DNA from: an uncultured Desulfobacterales bacterium
GTDB taxonomy: Bacteria > Desulfobacterota > Desulfobacteria > Desulfobacterales > JAFDCJ01
Assembly (NCBI GenBank): GCA_945787595.1
Contig: CALZJV010000031.1
Location: 1 to 22,102, forward strand
Reading direction: 5' to 3'
Length of the DNA: 22,102 bases
A program made the position numbers and the translations under genes. Below are positions 6,204 through 13,372 of the stretch, piece by piece. Position 1 is the first letter of the stretch, and every line of letters starts with the position of its first letter. Under the pieces are notes generated by a model, which was not told the origin of the DNA, ran no database searches, and worked only from the letters and a program-made list of their open reading frames with translations.

Positions 6204-7253
6204 ATGGTAAAAACTGATCAAATTCGTTTAACGACGACTGTCGCCGGTTCCGGCTGAGCTTCCAAACTGCCGCCGGGGGACCTGGCGCGGGCACTTTGCG
6301 AACTGGAAATACCCACCAATGCCAACGTCCTTGTTGGTATGGAAAAAGCGGATGATGCCGGGGTGTATAAAATTTCAGAAGAACTGGCTATCATTCAGAC
6401 GGTAGATTTCTTTACGCCGATTGTTGATGATCCTTACTGGTTCGGTCAAATTGCGGCGGCCAACGCCTTGAGTGATATTTATGCCATGGGCGGTGTGCCG
6501 AAGACGGCAATGAATCTGGTGGGATTTCCGCTCAAGCGAATGGATATCTCTATCTTGCGGCAAATCATCCAGGGTGGCCTGGACAAATTAAAAGAGGCCG
6601 ATGTCGTGCTGCTGGGTGGTCACAGCGTTGAGGACAGCGAAATGAAATACGGTCTTTCGGTTACCGGTTTCATACATCCGCAAAAAGTTGTGACGAAGAA
6701 AAATTTAAAGTCCGGCGACCGTCTCGTACTGACGAAGCCACTGGGTACCGGTGTCATCAACACGGCAATAAAGCGTGGAATTGCTTCTGAAGCCATCACC
6801 GAAAACATCTCGCGCATGATGGCTGCATTGAACCGCACCGCTGCTGAAGTAATGATGCAATTTTCCGTGCATGCCTGCACAGATATCACCGGTTTTGGAT
6901 TGCTTGGCCATCTGGCCGAGATGGTAGAGGACTCCGGGATGGCCTTTCGACTGGATTCAAGTCAAATCCCTATTTTACCGGAAGCGATTGAGTACGCTAA
7001 GATGGGGATGATGCCCGGCGGGACTTTTAAAAACAAAGAGTTTCGGCTGGGCATGATCGAATTTTCGCCGGAGGTGGATGCGCTTATCCAGGATATCCTG
7101 TTTGACCCCCAGACCTCCGGGGGGTTGATGATTTGCGTAAAAAGAGAACAGGCCGATGCTCTGGTTAGCAAGCTCATTGATGAGGGGGTGGCGGCCTCTA
7201 AAATCATCGGAGAGGTGATCCGCGCGCCGGTGGAAAAGATCTTCGTCGAGTAG
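6204..7253 (+). CDS. selD: Selenophosphate synthetase, selenocysteine-containing (UGA at codon 18)
   Basis: Makes selenophosphate from selenide and ATP for selenocysteine synthesis. The true frame starts at ATG 6204 (AGGA upstream) and reads through TGA at 6255-6257 as residue 18. The context GSG-U-ASKLPPGDL is the canonical SelD catalytic site, where Cys or Sec stands before the conserved Lys (Lys21 here). A start after the UGA, at 6339, would lose the catalytic loop. Full length is 349 aa, normal for the family. Further SelD signatures are DDAGVY, VDFFTPIVDDP, LLGGHS and TDITGFGLLGHL. A hairpin right after the UGA fits a bacterial SECIS. It lies 78 bp downstream of the sigma-54 activator and ends tail-to-tail against a truncated DUF4405 gene. 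Confidence 0.95.
6255..6293 (+). promoter_or_regulatory. Bacterial SECIS element of selD
   Basis: After UGA 6255-6257, TGC plus CGCC (6268-6274) pairs with GGCG plus GCA (6284-6287 and 6291-6293; 3-nt bulge at 6288-6290) around the 9-nt loop GGGGGACCT. The loop starts 18 nt after the UGA and opens with G, as expected for SelB recognition. Confidence 0.75.
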
Positions 7254-7487
7254 ATTTGATATCAGCGCTTTCCAATTGTAGTAAATATGCAAAAACAGGG
7301 TGATCAGAAATAGTAGGCCCAGATTAATGTGTATGTTGCCCCAATCCGTTTTGGTCAATCCCCACAGACGCCAGTCAGCCCAGTAGGCCACCCGGCCCTG
7401 GGGGACGATGTATAAAATGATGCTGGTCAGCAAAATCAAAAGGAATGCCACCGAGGCAGTCAAGGATGTTATTCTACGAATCTTCAA
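7254..7487 (-). pseudogene. 5' fragment of a DUF4405 membrane-protein gene, cut at the selD stop
   Basis: From a TTG at 7485-7487 (purine-rich GGAAAGGA upstream) the frame gives 78 residues homologous to the first part of the intact DUF4405 protein at 20757-21629. Shared blocks are LLTSIILYIVPQGRVAYWAD (against LLTAIILYVEPHGRVAYWTK) and DWGNIH, then HIYYNWKAL. Two membrane helices are present. Homology stops at 7254, exactly where selD's stop codon begins on the other strand; beyond it the frame runs antisense through selD. A deletion appears to have joined the fragment to selD. It follows the peroxiredoxin gene by 28 bp, so it may still be transcribed. Confidence 0.75.
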
Positions 7488-7515
7488 ACTATTTTCCTTT
7501 CCTCTGAACTTTTTG

Positions 7516-8240
7516 TTAGTCGAAAGCCATTTCTGTTTTCCAAACTTCCCATACTTTTCCAACAAGATCGGAGCCTGGTTTTAAGGTCGCTTTACCGGGC
7601 TTCCAACCAGACGGTGTGGCTTCCTTGCCTTTGCTTTCTCTCACCAGTTGGAAGGCTTGTACCTGCCGGATAGTTTCCCCGACATTTCGTCCTACCGGTG
7701 GTGTCAGCACTTCGAAGCCCTGAACAACACCATCCGGGTCAATGATAAATCGGCCCCGGTTCTCAACGCCGGCTTCTTCGTCAAAGATGCCATAAACCCT
7801 TCCAACTTTACCCCCGGTATCTGAGAGCATGGGAAAAGGAATTCTACCGTCCACCATTTTGGAGAGCTCGTAGTCATCCCACATCTTGTGCACAAATACA
7901 CTGTCGATACTCATGGACAAAATTTCTACTCCCAGCTTTTGAAACTCGGAATATTTTTTTCGGCAACTGCCGAAAGTTCTGTGGCTCAGACAAAAGTAAA
8001 ATCTCCTGGGTAGAAACACAATAAAACCCATTTGCCTAGATATTCAGAAAGTTTGGTCGAAATAAATTTTCCCTTTTGGTAACCGGGCGCTGAAAAATCA
8101 GGTGCTTTTTTCCCCACTTGTATCATTGATGAAACCTCCTTTTTAATGACTGCATTTACTTCTCTGGACTCTTCTTCAACGCTATCACCGACCGGTCCAC
8201 CCGTCGGTCTTGCGCATCCCACTTCCATTTCTTCTGCCAT
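7516..8240 (-). CDS. AhpC/Prx1-type peroxiredoxin, probable selenoprotein (UGA at peroxidatic site), with an apparent 1-nt frameshift
   Basis: Reduces peroxides. Starting at 8240 (AAGGAGGT, 4-nt gap) the frame reads a 37-residue N-terminal extension, then [11 protein letters not shown] and FYPGDFTFV, and reaches TGA at 7986-7988 where AhpC has its peroxidatic Cys (FTFVCPTE). Reading it as Sec85 gives [11 protein letters not shown]. After A7 (7954-7960) the rest continues in the -1 frame: [37 protein letters not shown] and so on. Adding one A restores 241 aa. The resolving Cys position reads [10 protein letters not shown] instead of VCPAGW, so this would be a 1-Sec enzyme; the only N-terminal Cys is Cys9. 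The hairpin after the UGA supports Sec over a nonsense mutation. The frameshift may be real, a slippage site, or a homopolymer sequencing error. Confidence 0.8.
7958..7988 (-). promoter_or_regulatory. SECIS-like hairpin of the selenoperoxiredoxin
   Basis: On the minus strand, 10 nt after the UGA (7988-7986), TTTCGGC pairs perfectly with GCCGAAA around the loop AGTT (7968-7965), which starts 18 nt after the UGA. The 3' base of the stem is part of the A7 run where the frame is lost. The loop is identical to that of the cytochrome hairpin at 16033-16052. Confidence 0.7.
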
Positions 8241-8321
8241 GGGGACCTCCTTTTGTTGAATATGAGAGTTTTAACGGAATTCATCCTCAGGCTCTCTGCC
8301 GTATTGGGCGCAAATTTGATA

Positions 8322-8368
8322 GACGGTCCTTCATTGAGAGAAGCTCTGCGGGTCAAGGGAGGACCGTC
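8322..8368. terminator. Inverted repeat at the 3' end of the diadenylate cyclase gene
   Basis: GACGGTCCT (8322-8330) and AGGACCGTC (8360-8368) are perfect 9-bp inverted arms with a 29-nt loop, one overlapping the cyclase stop codon. No T-tract follows on the minus strand, so termination is uncertain. Nothing else is identifiable between 8241 and 8366. Confidence 0.4.
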
Positions 8369-9065
8369 ATGATAAGTTGGAAAATAATGATCCTTCTTCT
8401 TTGCTATTTTCCAATTTTTCGAGTAGCGCAAATGTACCCAGGTTCGGATATAATTGACCTTGAAGAGCCATCGAAATCCAACCCTTCTCTTCAGACACCA
8501 CAATGACCAGGGCATCACTTGCCTGGCTGAGACCGAGGGCCGCCCGGTGCCGGCTTCCAAGAGCGAGGGCTTCCAGCTCTGAGGTATGGGGAGCCAGGGG
8601 AAGTATGACATTTACTTTGCGGATTTTTGAATCCCTGATAATCATGGCCCCGTCATGAAGCGGGCTTCCCGGGTAAAAGATATTCTCTAATATTGGCACA
8701 CTGACAGCAGCATCAATAATAACTCCCCCTTGAAGATGATCATCCAGATTGTCTTCATGCTCTATTGCAATGATCGCACCGTGACGTTTTTCACTCAGCT
8801 TGGAGAGTGCAAGGACGACCTCTCCTGGAACTTTTATATTCGGAGAGATACAGCATTTGAGATGGGTCTGTAAGAGGTCCTGTTCCAATTGATTGAGCCC
8901 CACCCGTATTTCGTACATTTTCTGTAAAAGATCGCTCAGACGAGAACACTGCTTCAGGCAGGGGATATCATCGTGAAGCTGAGACACCCTGGATTTTAGT
9001 TCTTCCAGTTGTTCCTTAATCGCCGCTTCTTCATTCAATAGGTGTTCATCATTTAGCGCGTTCAC
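8367..9065 (-). CDS. Diadenylate cyclase (DisA_N/DAC domain) with N-terminal coiled coil
   Basis: A 232-aa protein that should convert two ATP to cyclic di-AMP. The DAC domain spans about 80-225: LHDGAMIIRD carries the DGA motif (138-140) and LGSRHRAALGLS the RHR motif (172-174), both needed for catalysis, followed by SDALVIVVSEEKGWIS. The first 70 residues form a soluble helical coiled coil (IKEQLEELKSRVSQLHDD). There is no membrane segment, so it resembles the CdaS-type layout rather than membrane CdaA. Start is GTG 9063-9065 after GGGGG. The second-messenger signal could link to osmotic or stress control; the Usp proteins elsewhere in the window make that context plausible but unproven. 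Confidence 0.9.
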   Translation of the reverse strand: MNALNDEHLLNEEAAIKEQLEELKSRVSQLHDDIPCLKQCSRLSDLLQKMYEIRVGLNQLEQDLLQTHLKCCISPNIKVPGEVVLALSKLSEKRHGAIIAIEHEDNLDDHLQGGVIIDAAVSVPILENIFYPGSPLHDGAMIIRDSKIRKVNVILPLAPHTSELEALALGSRHRAALGLSQASDALVIVVSEEKGWISMALQGQLYPNLGTFALLEKLENSKEEGSLFSNLS

Positions 9066-9097
9066 TTTTATACCCCCGTCATTTCAGCCTCTTCTTT

Positions 9098-9120
9098 CCT
9101 AACCCGGATGAACCGGAAAA
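9098..9120. repeat. Dispersed repeat, copy 1 (CCTAACCCGGATnAnCCGG)
   Basis: One of three near-identical 20-bp words in the window (others at 10006-10026 and 20206-20227). This copy lies 33 bp upstream of the cyclase start. Downstream of it a CGCT..GTCTTTTTTT stretch (9166-9188) resembles DNA after copy 2, so the repeat unit may be longer than 20 bp. Apart from this repeat and the terminator, 9066-9336 holds no gene. Confidence 0.6.
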
Positions 9121-9245
9121 GTTAAAAGTGAACTAAAATTTGAAGTGAGATAAAGTTAATGAATCGCTATGCTCTGTCTTTTTTTAATCGACAGTATTCC
9201 ACAACTTTAGCCACTTATACAAGGCACTTTAGGCACCTATATGTA

Positions 9246-9272
9246 ATAAAACAAAAACTCCCTTTCAGGGAG
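9246..9272 (-). terminator. Rho-independent terminator for the DUF1638 gene
   Basis: On the minus strand CTCCCT, GAA, AGGGAG is followed by TTTTTGTTTT. It lies 65 bp beyond the restored DUF1638 stop. A larger alternative stem (AGGGAGGA 9267-9274 with TCCTCCCT 9287-9294) could compete with it. Confidence 0.8.
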
Positions 9273-9336
9273 GAACCAGTGCCGGGTCCTCCCTCCGGGC
9301 TGTAGGCCCTACGCGCCGGAAGCTGGACCTGGATAA

Positions 9337-9995
9337 CTACTTAACTCCCATGAGTATCTTGGCTTGCTCCTCCAAAAGCGATTTTAAACGGTCGAGCGTC
9401 ACCGGATAACCCTGTATGGGAATCCCCATCCAGTCTGAATACTCAAAAATTCCTCGGGCTGCTCGGCCATATACTGATCAACATAGCCGATGCCGTCCAG
9501 CACAATCGCGCCACCTGTATGCCGGGGAAAATTTTCATTGGCCAGGCCTTTGTCCCATCCCTTGAAGACATTGTGGCGAAATTTGATCCAGCCCGGTGTC
9601 ATCCACCAGACCTTTTCGTCCCCGGCTATTTCTTTTGCAATTAATTCGCGTTCGGCTTCGCCGGCGATCATGTCCATGCAATGGGTAGCCTGAATTCTTG
9701 CAACACCGGGCCCCTGTTCTTCAATGATTTTTTGCATGGTGCGGGTGGGCTCATCAGCGTTGACATAACAGAATTTACCGCCATATACAACCAGCACCTT
9801 ATCAACCTTCTCTTTGGCTTTGTTAATTCGCTGTATCAGCTGCGCTTCAAGCTCATGAATATCTTCATGGAGTCCAGGTGTTGTAAAAAATAGATGGGGG
9901 GTATCCAGAAACCCTTCCTTTTTTAGATAATTGAGTTCAAGGCTCAACGTCCCGCAGGATACAATGGCAATGTCCGCAAATGATACATTATTCAC
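9337..9995 (-). CDS. DUF1638 protein with apparent 1-nt frameshift near its C-terminus
   Basis: DUF1638 proteins are uncharacterised; restored length here is 219 aa. The first frame runs MNNVSFADIAIVSCGTLSLE to AEQPEEF with VLVVYGGKFCYVN, ATHCMDMIAG and WWMTPGWIKFR, then ends in unrelated sequence at 9399. In the -1 frame the natural end follows: FEYSDWMGIPIQGYPVTLDR and LKSLLEEQAKILMGVK, stopping at TAG 9337-9339. One extra T in the T5 run (plus-strand A5, 9445-9449) would join them. Start is GTG 9993-9995 with AGGAGG at 7-nt spacing. The conserved Cys/His residues suggest metal or corrinoid chemistry, but no function is assigned. As with the peroxiredoxin, the error is a one-base homopolymer shortening. 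Confidence 0.82.
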
Positions 9996-10005
9996 TTTAA
10001 TACCT

Positions 10006-10026
10006 CCTAACCCGGATAAGCCGGAA
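10006..10026. repeat. Dispersed repeat, copy 2 (CCTAACCCGGATnAnCCGG)
   Basis: The same word as at 9098-9120, here overlapping the ribosome site of the DUF1638 gene (minus-strand TTAGGAGG). A following AT-rich stretch and CGCTTCGCCCGGTCTTTTTTT (10065-10087) parallel copy 1. The rest of 10027-10171 has no gene. Confidence 0.6.
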
Positions 10027-10171
10027 TTGACTATTGAATATTGAAAATTGAATATTTGTGGAACTCGCTTCGCCCGGTCTTTTTTTGATAGGTCTTTTTA
10101 AAATTGATCTGTCGGCTTCCAGCTCGCAGAGCTTACAGCTCGGAGAGAGGTGGACCTGAAACATTCAATCA

Positions 10172-10540
10172 TTAGTGGATTGCCGGCGATAACGGCTCGA
10201 CCAGCTCAGAACCTGACAAGCATTTCCTTATGGCATCTTCAATTATTGACTTCGGCACCAGCCCGGTGAGTTTATCTACCAGTTTGCCTCCCTTAAAAAA
10301 CAGCAGGGTGGGGATGCCCTTAATTCCGTATTTATCGGGAGTTTTTGGATTATGATCGACATTGCATCTGGCAAATCGGATTTGATCGCCATAAGCTTCG
10401 GCCAGTTTTTCAACCACCGGTTCAATTGAATTGCAGGGGCCGCACCAGGGGGCCCATAAATCCACCAGTACCGGTTTGTCGGATTGCAAGACCTGAGAAT
10501 CAAACATGCGGTCATCAATATCCAGAAGATTTATTTTCAT
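10172..10540 (-). CDS. trxA: Thioredoxin (canonical WCGPC)
   Basis: A 122-aa cytosolic disulfide reductase. APWCGPC puts the redox pair at Cys33/Cys36, with DLWAPW before it, the cis-Pro loop GIPTLLFFKGG and the glycine GLVPKSII near the end. The C-terminus is about 12 residues longer than usual (GSELVEPLSPAIH). AGGGAG lies 9 nt before ATG. A sigma-54 promoter candidate on the same strand (10702-10717) would give a 150-nt leader. It could recycle the peroxiredoxin encoded 2 kb downstream. Confidence 0.93.
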   Translation of the reverse strand: MKINLLDIDDRMFDSQVLQSDKPVLVDLWAPWCGPCNSIEPVVEKLAEAYGDQIRFARCNVDHNPKTPDKYGIKGIPTLLFFKGGKLVDKLTGLVPKSIIEDAIRKCLSGSELVEPLSPAIH

Positions 10541-10701
10541 GGTGACGTCTCCCTTGCGAATTTTTTATAGATTTTTTGAAGTCGCTTCCGATGGCAATTC
10601 TCAGTTTCTCCTTTTTTGGGTTGAAAATCTGTTTTGGGCGACGAACTGTGTTTCGCCGTCGTGAATGCTCTTGAGGGTCAAGGTCCTTCGGTTAAATAAA
10701 A

Positions 10702-10717
10702 TGCACGATTGATGCCA
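10702..10717 (-). promoter_or_regulatory. Sigma-54 (-24/-12) promoter candidate for the thioredoxin gene
   Basis: Minus-strand TGGCATCAATCGTGCA has the obligatory GG and GC exactly 11 nt apart, with a consensus-like -24 (TGGCA) and a one-off -12 (GTGCA against TTGCA). It points at trxA. No TCGAAATnTTTCTAA site is visible at the expected distance. Confidence 0.5.
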
Positions 10718-10733
10718 TGGCTGCAAACATGCT
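10718..10733 (+). promoter_or_regulatory. Weak divergent sigma-54 promoter candidate
   Basis: TGGCTGCAAACATGCT keeps GG and GC at 11-nt spacing. Its -24 box abuts that of the minus-strand promoter (shared GCCATGGC), so the two could not be occupied together. The remainder of 10541-10847 shows no gene. Confidence 0.3.
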
Positions 10734-10847
10734 TGTTCAGCGGGCATTTGGAATCATAAGTTGCTGTAAAATATACTAAAAATTAACTGAATGCTACTAT
10801 GTGGATTGAACGAGAGACCTGAAAGTACTTGAATATCGGAGGGGGGC

Positions 10848-10886
10848 GTAACGTTATATTTTGACAGATAGTAACGCTTGGTAACG
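10848..10886. promoter_or_regulatory. GTAACG operator array (second copy) with TTGACA
   Basis: GTAACG occurs at 10848-10853, 10871-10876 and 10881-10886, the last two with the same 10-bp spacing and nttg linker as at 4663-4678. A TTGACA lies between (10861-10866), but the -10 region is poor. It stands upstream of a decayed copy of the activator gene, so the control region outlived its gene. Confidence 0.6.
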
Positions 10887-10936
10887 TTTAATGCTAAGTC
10901 AACATATCGGCGCAGGAATCTTGTGCAAGGGGAGTC

Positions 10937-11011
10937 ATGTCATCAAAAATCCATAAAATTATAAGGGAAAGCCCGGCTGTTTTTGCCGACCCTATATCTG
11001 CTGGTGAGTAA
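10937..11011 (+). pseudogene. N-terminal remnant of a sigma-54 activator paralogue
   Basis: ATG 10937 with an AAGGGGAGTC leader opens MSSKIHKIIRESPAVFADPI, stopping after 24 codons at TAA 11009-11011. The leader and start (GGAGTCATGTCATC against GGAGAAGTCATGCCACC) and the opening residues (MSSKIHKI against MPPKTHQI), along with the shared GTAACG array, mark it as the stump of a paralogue of the gene at 4719. Nothing of the AAA+ or HTH parts remains. Confidence 0.55.
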
Positions 11012-11064
11012 AAGGGAAATCTATTTTGCTTACAACCGGTGGCAAGATTGTCACCCGGCAGGTA

Positions 11065-11303
11065 CAGGCCGTAAAAATCAGCCACAGCGTCGGAACGGCT
11101 GAAAATACCGACGATTTTACCCTCCTCCACTACGGGCAGACGCCCGATATCGTGCTTGATCATCAAATGGGCCGCATGATCCGGACATTCGGGTTGAGGC
11201 TTCCGGGCAAAACAGTCACAATGCCAGGATACAGCAGGTTTGCCGCAACAATGGATGCCAGTGCGTCGAAGTCGGCACCTTTATGGGTGGTTACAATATG
11301 CAC
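11065..11303 (-). pseudogene. Internally deleted DHH/CBS-type (poly(A) polymerase-like) gene remnant
   Basis: Two homologous pieces are joined out of frame on the minus strand. The first (from 11303, GTG) reads VHIVTTHKGADFDALASIVA and NLLYPGIVTVLPGSLNPN, a DHH-phosphoesterase N-terminus. The second (about 11188-11065) reads PDHAAHLMIKHDIGRLPVVE and GKIVGIFSRSDAVADFYGL, the end of a CBS domain. In Desulfobacterota these domains lie in one large protein together with a tRNA nucleotidyltransferase/poly(A) polymerase domain; the middle and C-terminal domains are gone. No function is expected. Confidence 0.7.
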
Positions 11304-11357
11304 GGGTGAATAGTTTGCATTCTCCGATCTTTTTGTTTATTCTTAATCCCCCACCTG

Positions 11358-11717
11358 TCACCACAGGCGTATCAATTTCTTACCGCTGCTGAGTTCACCC
11401 CTTATTTTTTCCATGTGACGCAGGGCGGCAATATCTCTTTCAAGATCTGTCTTTTTTATTTGTAGCCGTTCACACAAATTCTCCGGGTCTTGAGGTCCCT
11501 CGTTCTGGAGAATATCAACTATTTTTTGCTGAACAGGGGTCAGTTTGAGGACGGCGGTTTCCTCCTTCACAAATGTCTTGGCGCTATGAACCGCCCACGG
11601 GTCACATACCCTCAGCGGAGAAAGAAGATCCATGTAGCAATCTTCGCAAAGGGTCTGCCCATGAAGCGCCCTTTGTTCACCTTCAGCTACAACCGTCTTA
11701 CAACGCTCGCATTTCAT
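11358..11717 (-). CDS. Zinc-ribbon plus winged-helix protein
   Basis: A 119-aa protein. The N-terminal treble-clef-like ribbon MKCERCKTVVAEGEQ with LCEDCYMD has two CxxC pairs (Cys3/6 and about Cys23/26). The motif CDPWAVHSAK follows, then a winged helix (LTPVQQKIVDILQNEGPQDP, LCERLQIKKTDLERDIAALR) and a basic wing end KKLIRLW. A DNA-binding regulator or adaptor is likely. Start at ATG 11715-11717 fits the domain boundary. An alternative ATG at 11784-11786 overlaps the stop of the preceding 58-aa gene (ATGA) and would add 23 residues by translational coupling. It is the last gene of the octaheme-cytochrome operon. Confidence 0.75.
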   Translation of the reverse strand: MKCERCKTVVAEGEQRALHGQTLCEDCYMDLLSPLRVCDPWAVHSAKTFVKEETAVLKLTPVQQKIVDILQNEGPQDPENLCERLQIKKTDLERDIAALRHMEKIRGELSSGKKLIRLW

Positions 11718-11782
11718 AGTTTTTTTACCTGATGCACTTTCCCCATCACCTCCTACCTGAAGGATCACTAACGCCTGATCTT

Positions 11783-11959
11783 TCATGTCGGGCACGATGC
11801 TTTAGCCACATTCGATTTATCCGCTCCCTTAGCTATCCAATCCAGGAACCGCTTGAGCAATCCGGGTTTCTCTATCTTTTCCAGGGCGAACGGTTTTTTT
11901 AAGACTGAATCAATTTTATGATTCCCTGTGTTTTTTTGATTTTTGTTTTCAGGTTTCAA
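11783..11959 (-). CDS. 58-aa basic peptide ending SCPT, unknown function
   Basis: A TTG start (11957-11959) with AGGAA at 9-nt spacing lies 6 bp after the MFS stop. The frame reads MKPENKNQKNTGNHKIDSVL, then KKPFALEKIEKPGLLKRFLD and WIAKGADKSNVAKASCPT. The N-terminus is polar and Lys/Asn-rich; residues 30-45 form an amphipathic helix (LLKRFLDWIAKG); the last four residues carry the only Cys. The stop overlaps a possible start of the next gene (ATGA). Position and shape suggest a real, conserved-type small protein, possibly modified or exported by the adjacent MFS protein, but I do not recognise the family. No modifying enzyme is nearby. Confidence 0.55.
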   Translation of the reverse strand: MKPENKNQKNTGNHKIDSVLKKPFALEKIEKPGLLKRFLDWIAKGADKSNVAKASCPT

Positions 11960-11965
11960 TGGTTC

Positions 11966-13372
11966 TTATTCCTGAGTGCTGCATTTTATAGGTTTCAAAA
12001 AAAACAATGACGTCAAAACCAGCGGAGAAACTATAGTAAAGATCGAAGTAAAACCATAAGACTCGATTAATATCCCTGCAATTAAGGGGAAGATGGCTGT
12101 TATCAGGCTTAAAGTTCCGCTGATTCCTGCATATATTGCTCGGTTGTCGTTATTGGTGATTTCCAGCAATATGCCTTGCACTGAAATTGCGTAGGCAGAT
12201 ATGGAAAACCCGGCTATGAAAAATATCCATTGATAGACGGCAATTTCATGCCGGGAAAGCAGCAGAGTCATAATCGGAAGAAGGCTTCCGATGATTATAA
12301 AGCTAAAAAAGATGCCCTTAAATTTGAAACGCTTTGCTACCCAGTTCCAGATAAGGGAAGAAAAGACCATACCCAGAAATTGCAAAAGTAAAAAATTACC
12401 GATTTGATTTCGACCTAAACCATATATCGATTTAGAAAGTACGATGTAAAACGGGATAATAGTGATACCCAGACTCGCCATATTGATCAATAAAATGTAG
12501 TTTAGTAAATTCTTGTCAGATTTCAACATACGCGGCATGGACTTTATGATTTTAGTCATTCCGGAAAGATTATTTGCACCAACTGAATCTTCCTTAATCA
12601 TTAAAAACCCGAACGCTGCGATGAACAGCAGTAGAGATGCAGTAAAAAAAATAACAGTATAGTTTTCAGGGTAAGGAAAAGCGATTATCAGATGGCGGAC
12701 CGCTATAACTGAAACCAGCATGCCGGTGGCAGAGATAAATTGTTTGAAGATTAAGAAATTTTTCCTCTGGGTCCCTATAAAAATCTTTCCCATAAGATCC
12801 GTATATGAAATTCCGGCAAAGGCGCCGCTTACGGCAAAGATTCCAATCCATAAAAATATCATGAACAAAATTCCTCCCAGATCACTGGAATTGGAAACTG
12901 ACAATGTATATCCCATTCCGGCCAGGGCCAATACACGCAAGTAAATCCCAGCAAGTAGAAACGGCTTTTTACGAGACCGGCCAGATAGAAATCCCGCGAA
13001 CAAAAATTGAGTTATTAACGGCAGACCGATGTGAATCCCGGTGAGAATCCCCACATGCACACTGGAACCTCCGATGTTCAGTACAAATGATGAAAGAACC
13101 GTATTGACGTCAATAAATGTGGAAACAAATGCAAAGAAAAGAGCATGCCAGATGAATGCATAAAAATTAAGTTTATAAGTGGCAGCGTTGCCTATGATTT
13201 TTAATAATCCGTCCTGTGCGGAGTAATCGGTTGGCACCCCGGCTATGCTACCCTGGTGTACATCTGGAGTTTGGTCCCCTTGAGAACCAATGCTACCGCC
13301 CATTCCCGCTGCAGGATTCACAACTAAATCTGTTTTGTTATTCATAAATTTCAGTGTTTTTTCATATGCCAT
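11966..13372 (-). CDS. Major facilitator superfamily transporter
   Basis: About 468 aa with some 12 hydrophobic helices after a polar N-terminal tail of about 75 residues rich in Gly, Asn and Asp. The loop between helices 2 and 3 has the MFS-like GFLSGRSRKKPFLLAG (motif A position), and the C-half repeats the pattern (GNFLLLQFLGMVFSSLIWNW then RFKFKGIFF). The substrate is not predictable. ATG 13370-13372 overlaps the deacetylase end by 11 nt; an upstream in-frame ATG at 13387 is possible. Tight overlap and co-orientation place it in the cytochrome-deacetylase operon. The long soluble N-tail is unusual for MFS. Confidence 0.85.
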   Translation of the reverse strand: MAYEKTLKFMNNKTDLVVNPAAGMGGSIGSQGDQTPDVHQGSIAGVPTDYSAQDGLLKIIGNAATYKLNFYAFIWHALFFAFVSTFIDVNTVLSSFVLNIGGSSVHVGILTGIHIGLPLITQFLFAGFLSGRSRKKPFLLAGIYLRVLALAGMGYTLSVSNSSDLGGILFMIFLWIGIFAVSGAFAGISYTDLMGKIFIGTQRKNFLIFKQFISATGMLVSVIAVRHLIIAFPYPENYTVIFFTASLLLFIAAFGFLMIKEDSVGANNLSGMTKIIKSMPRMLKSDKNLLNYILLINMASLGITIIPFYIVLSKSIYGLGRNQIGNFLLLQFLGMVFSSLIWNWVAKRFKFKGIFFSFIIIGSLLPIMTLLLSRHEIAVYQWIFFIAGFSISAYAISVQGILLEITNNDNRAIYAGISGTLSLITAIFPLIAGILIESYGFTSIFTIVSPLVLTSLFFLKPIKCSTQE

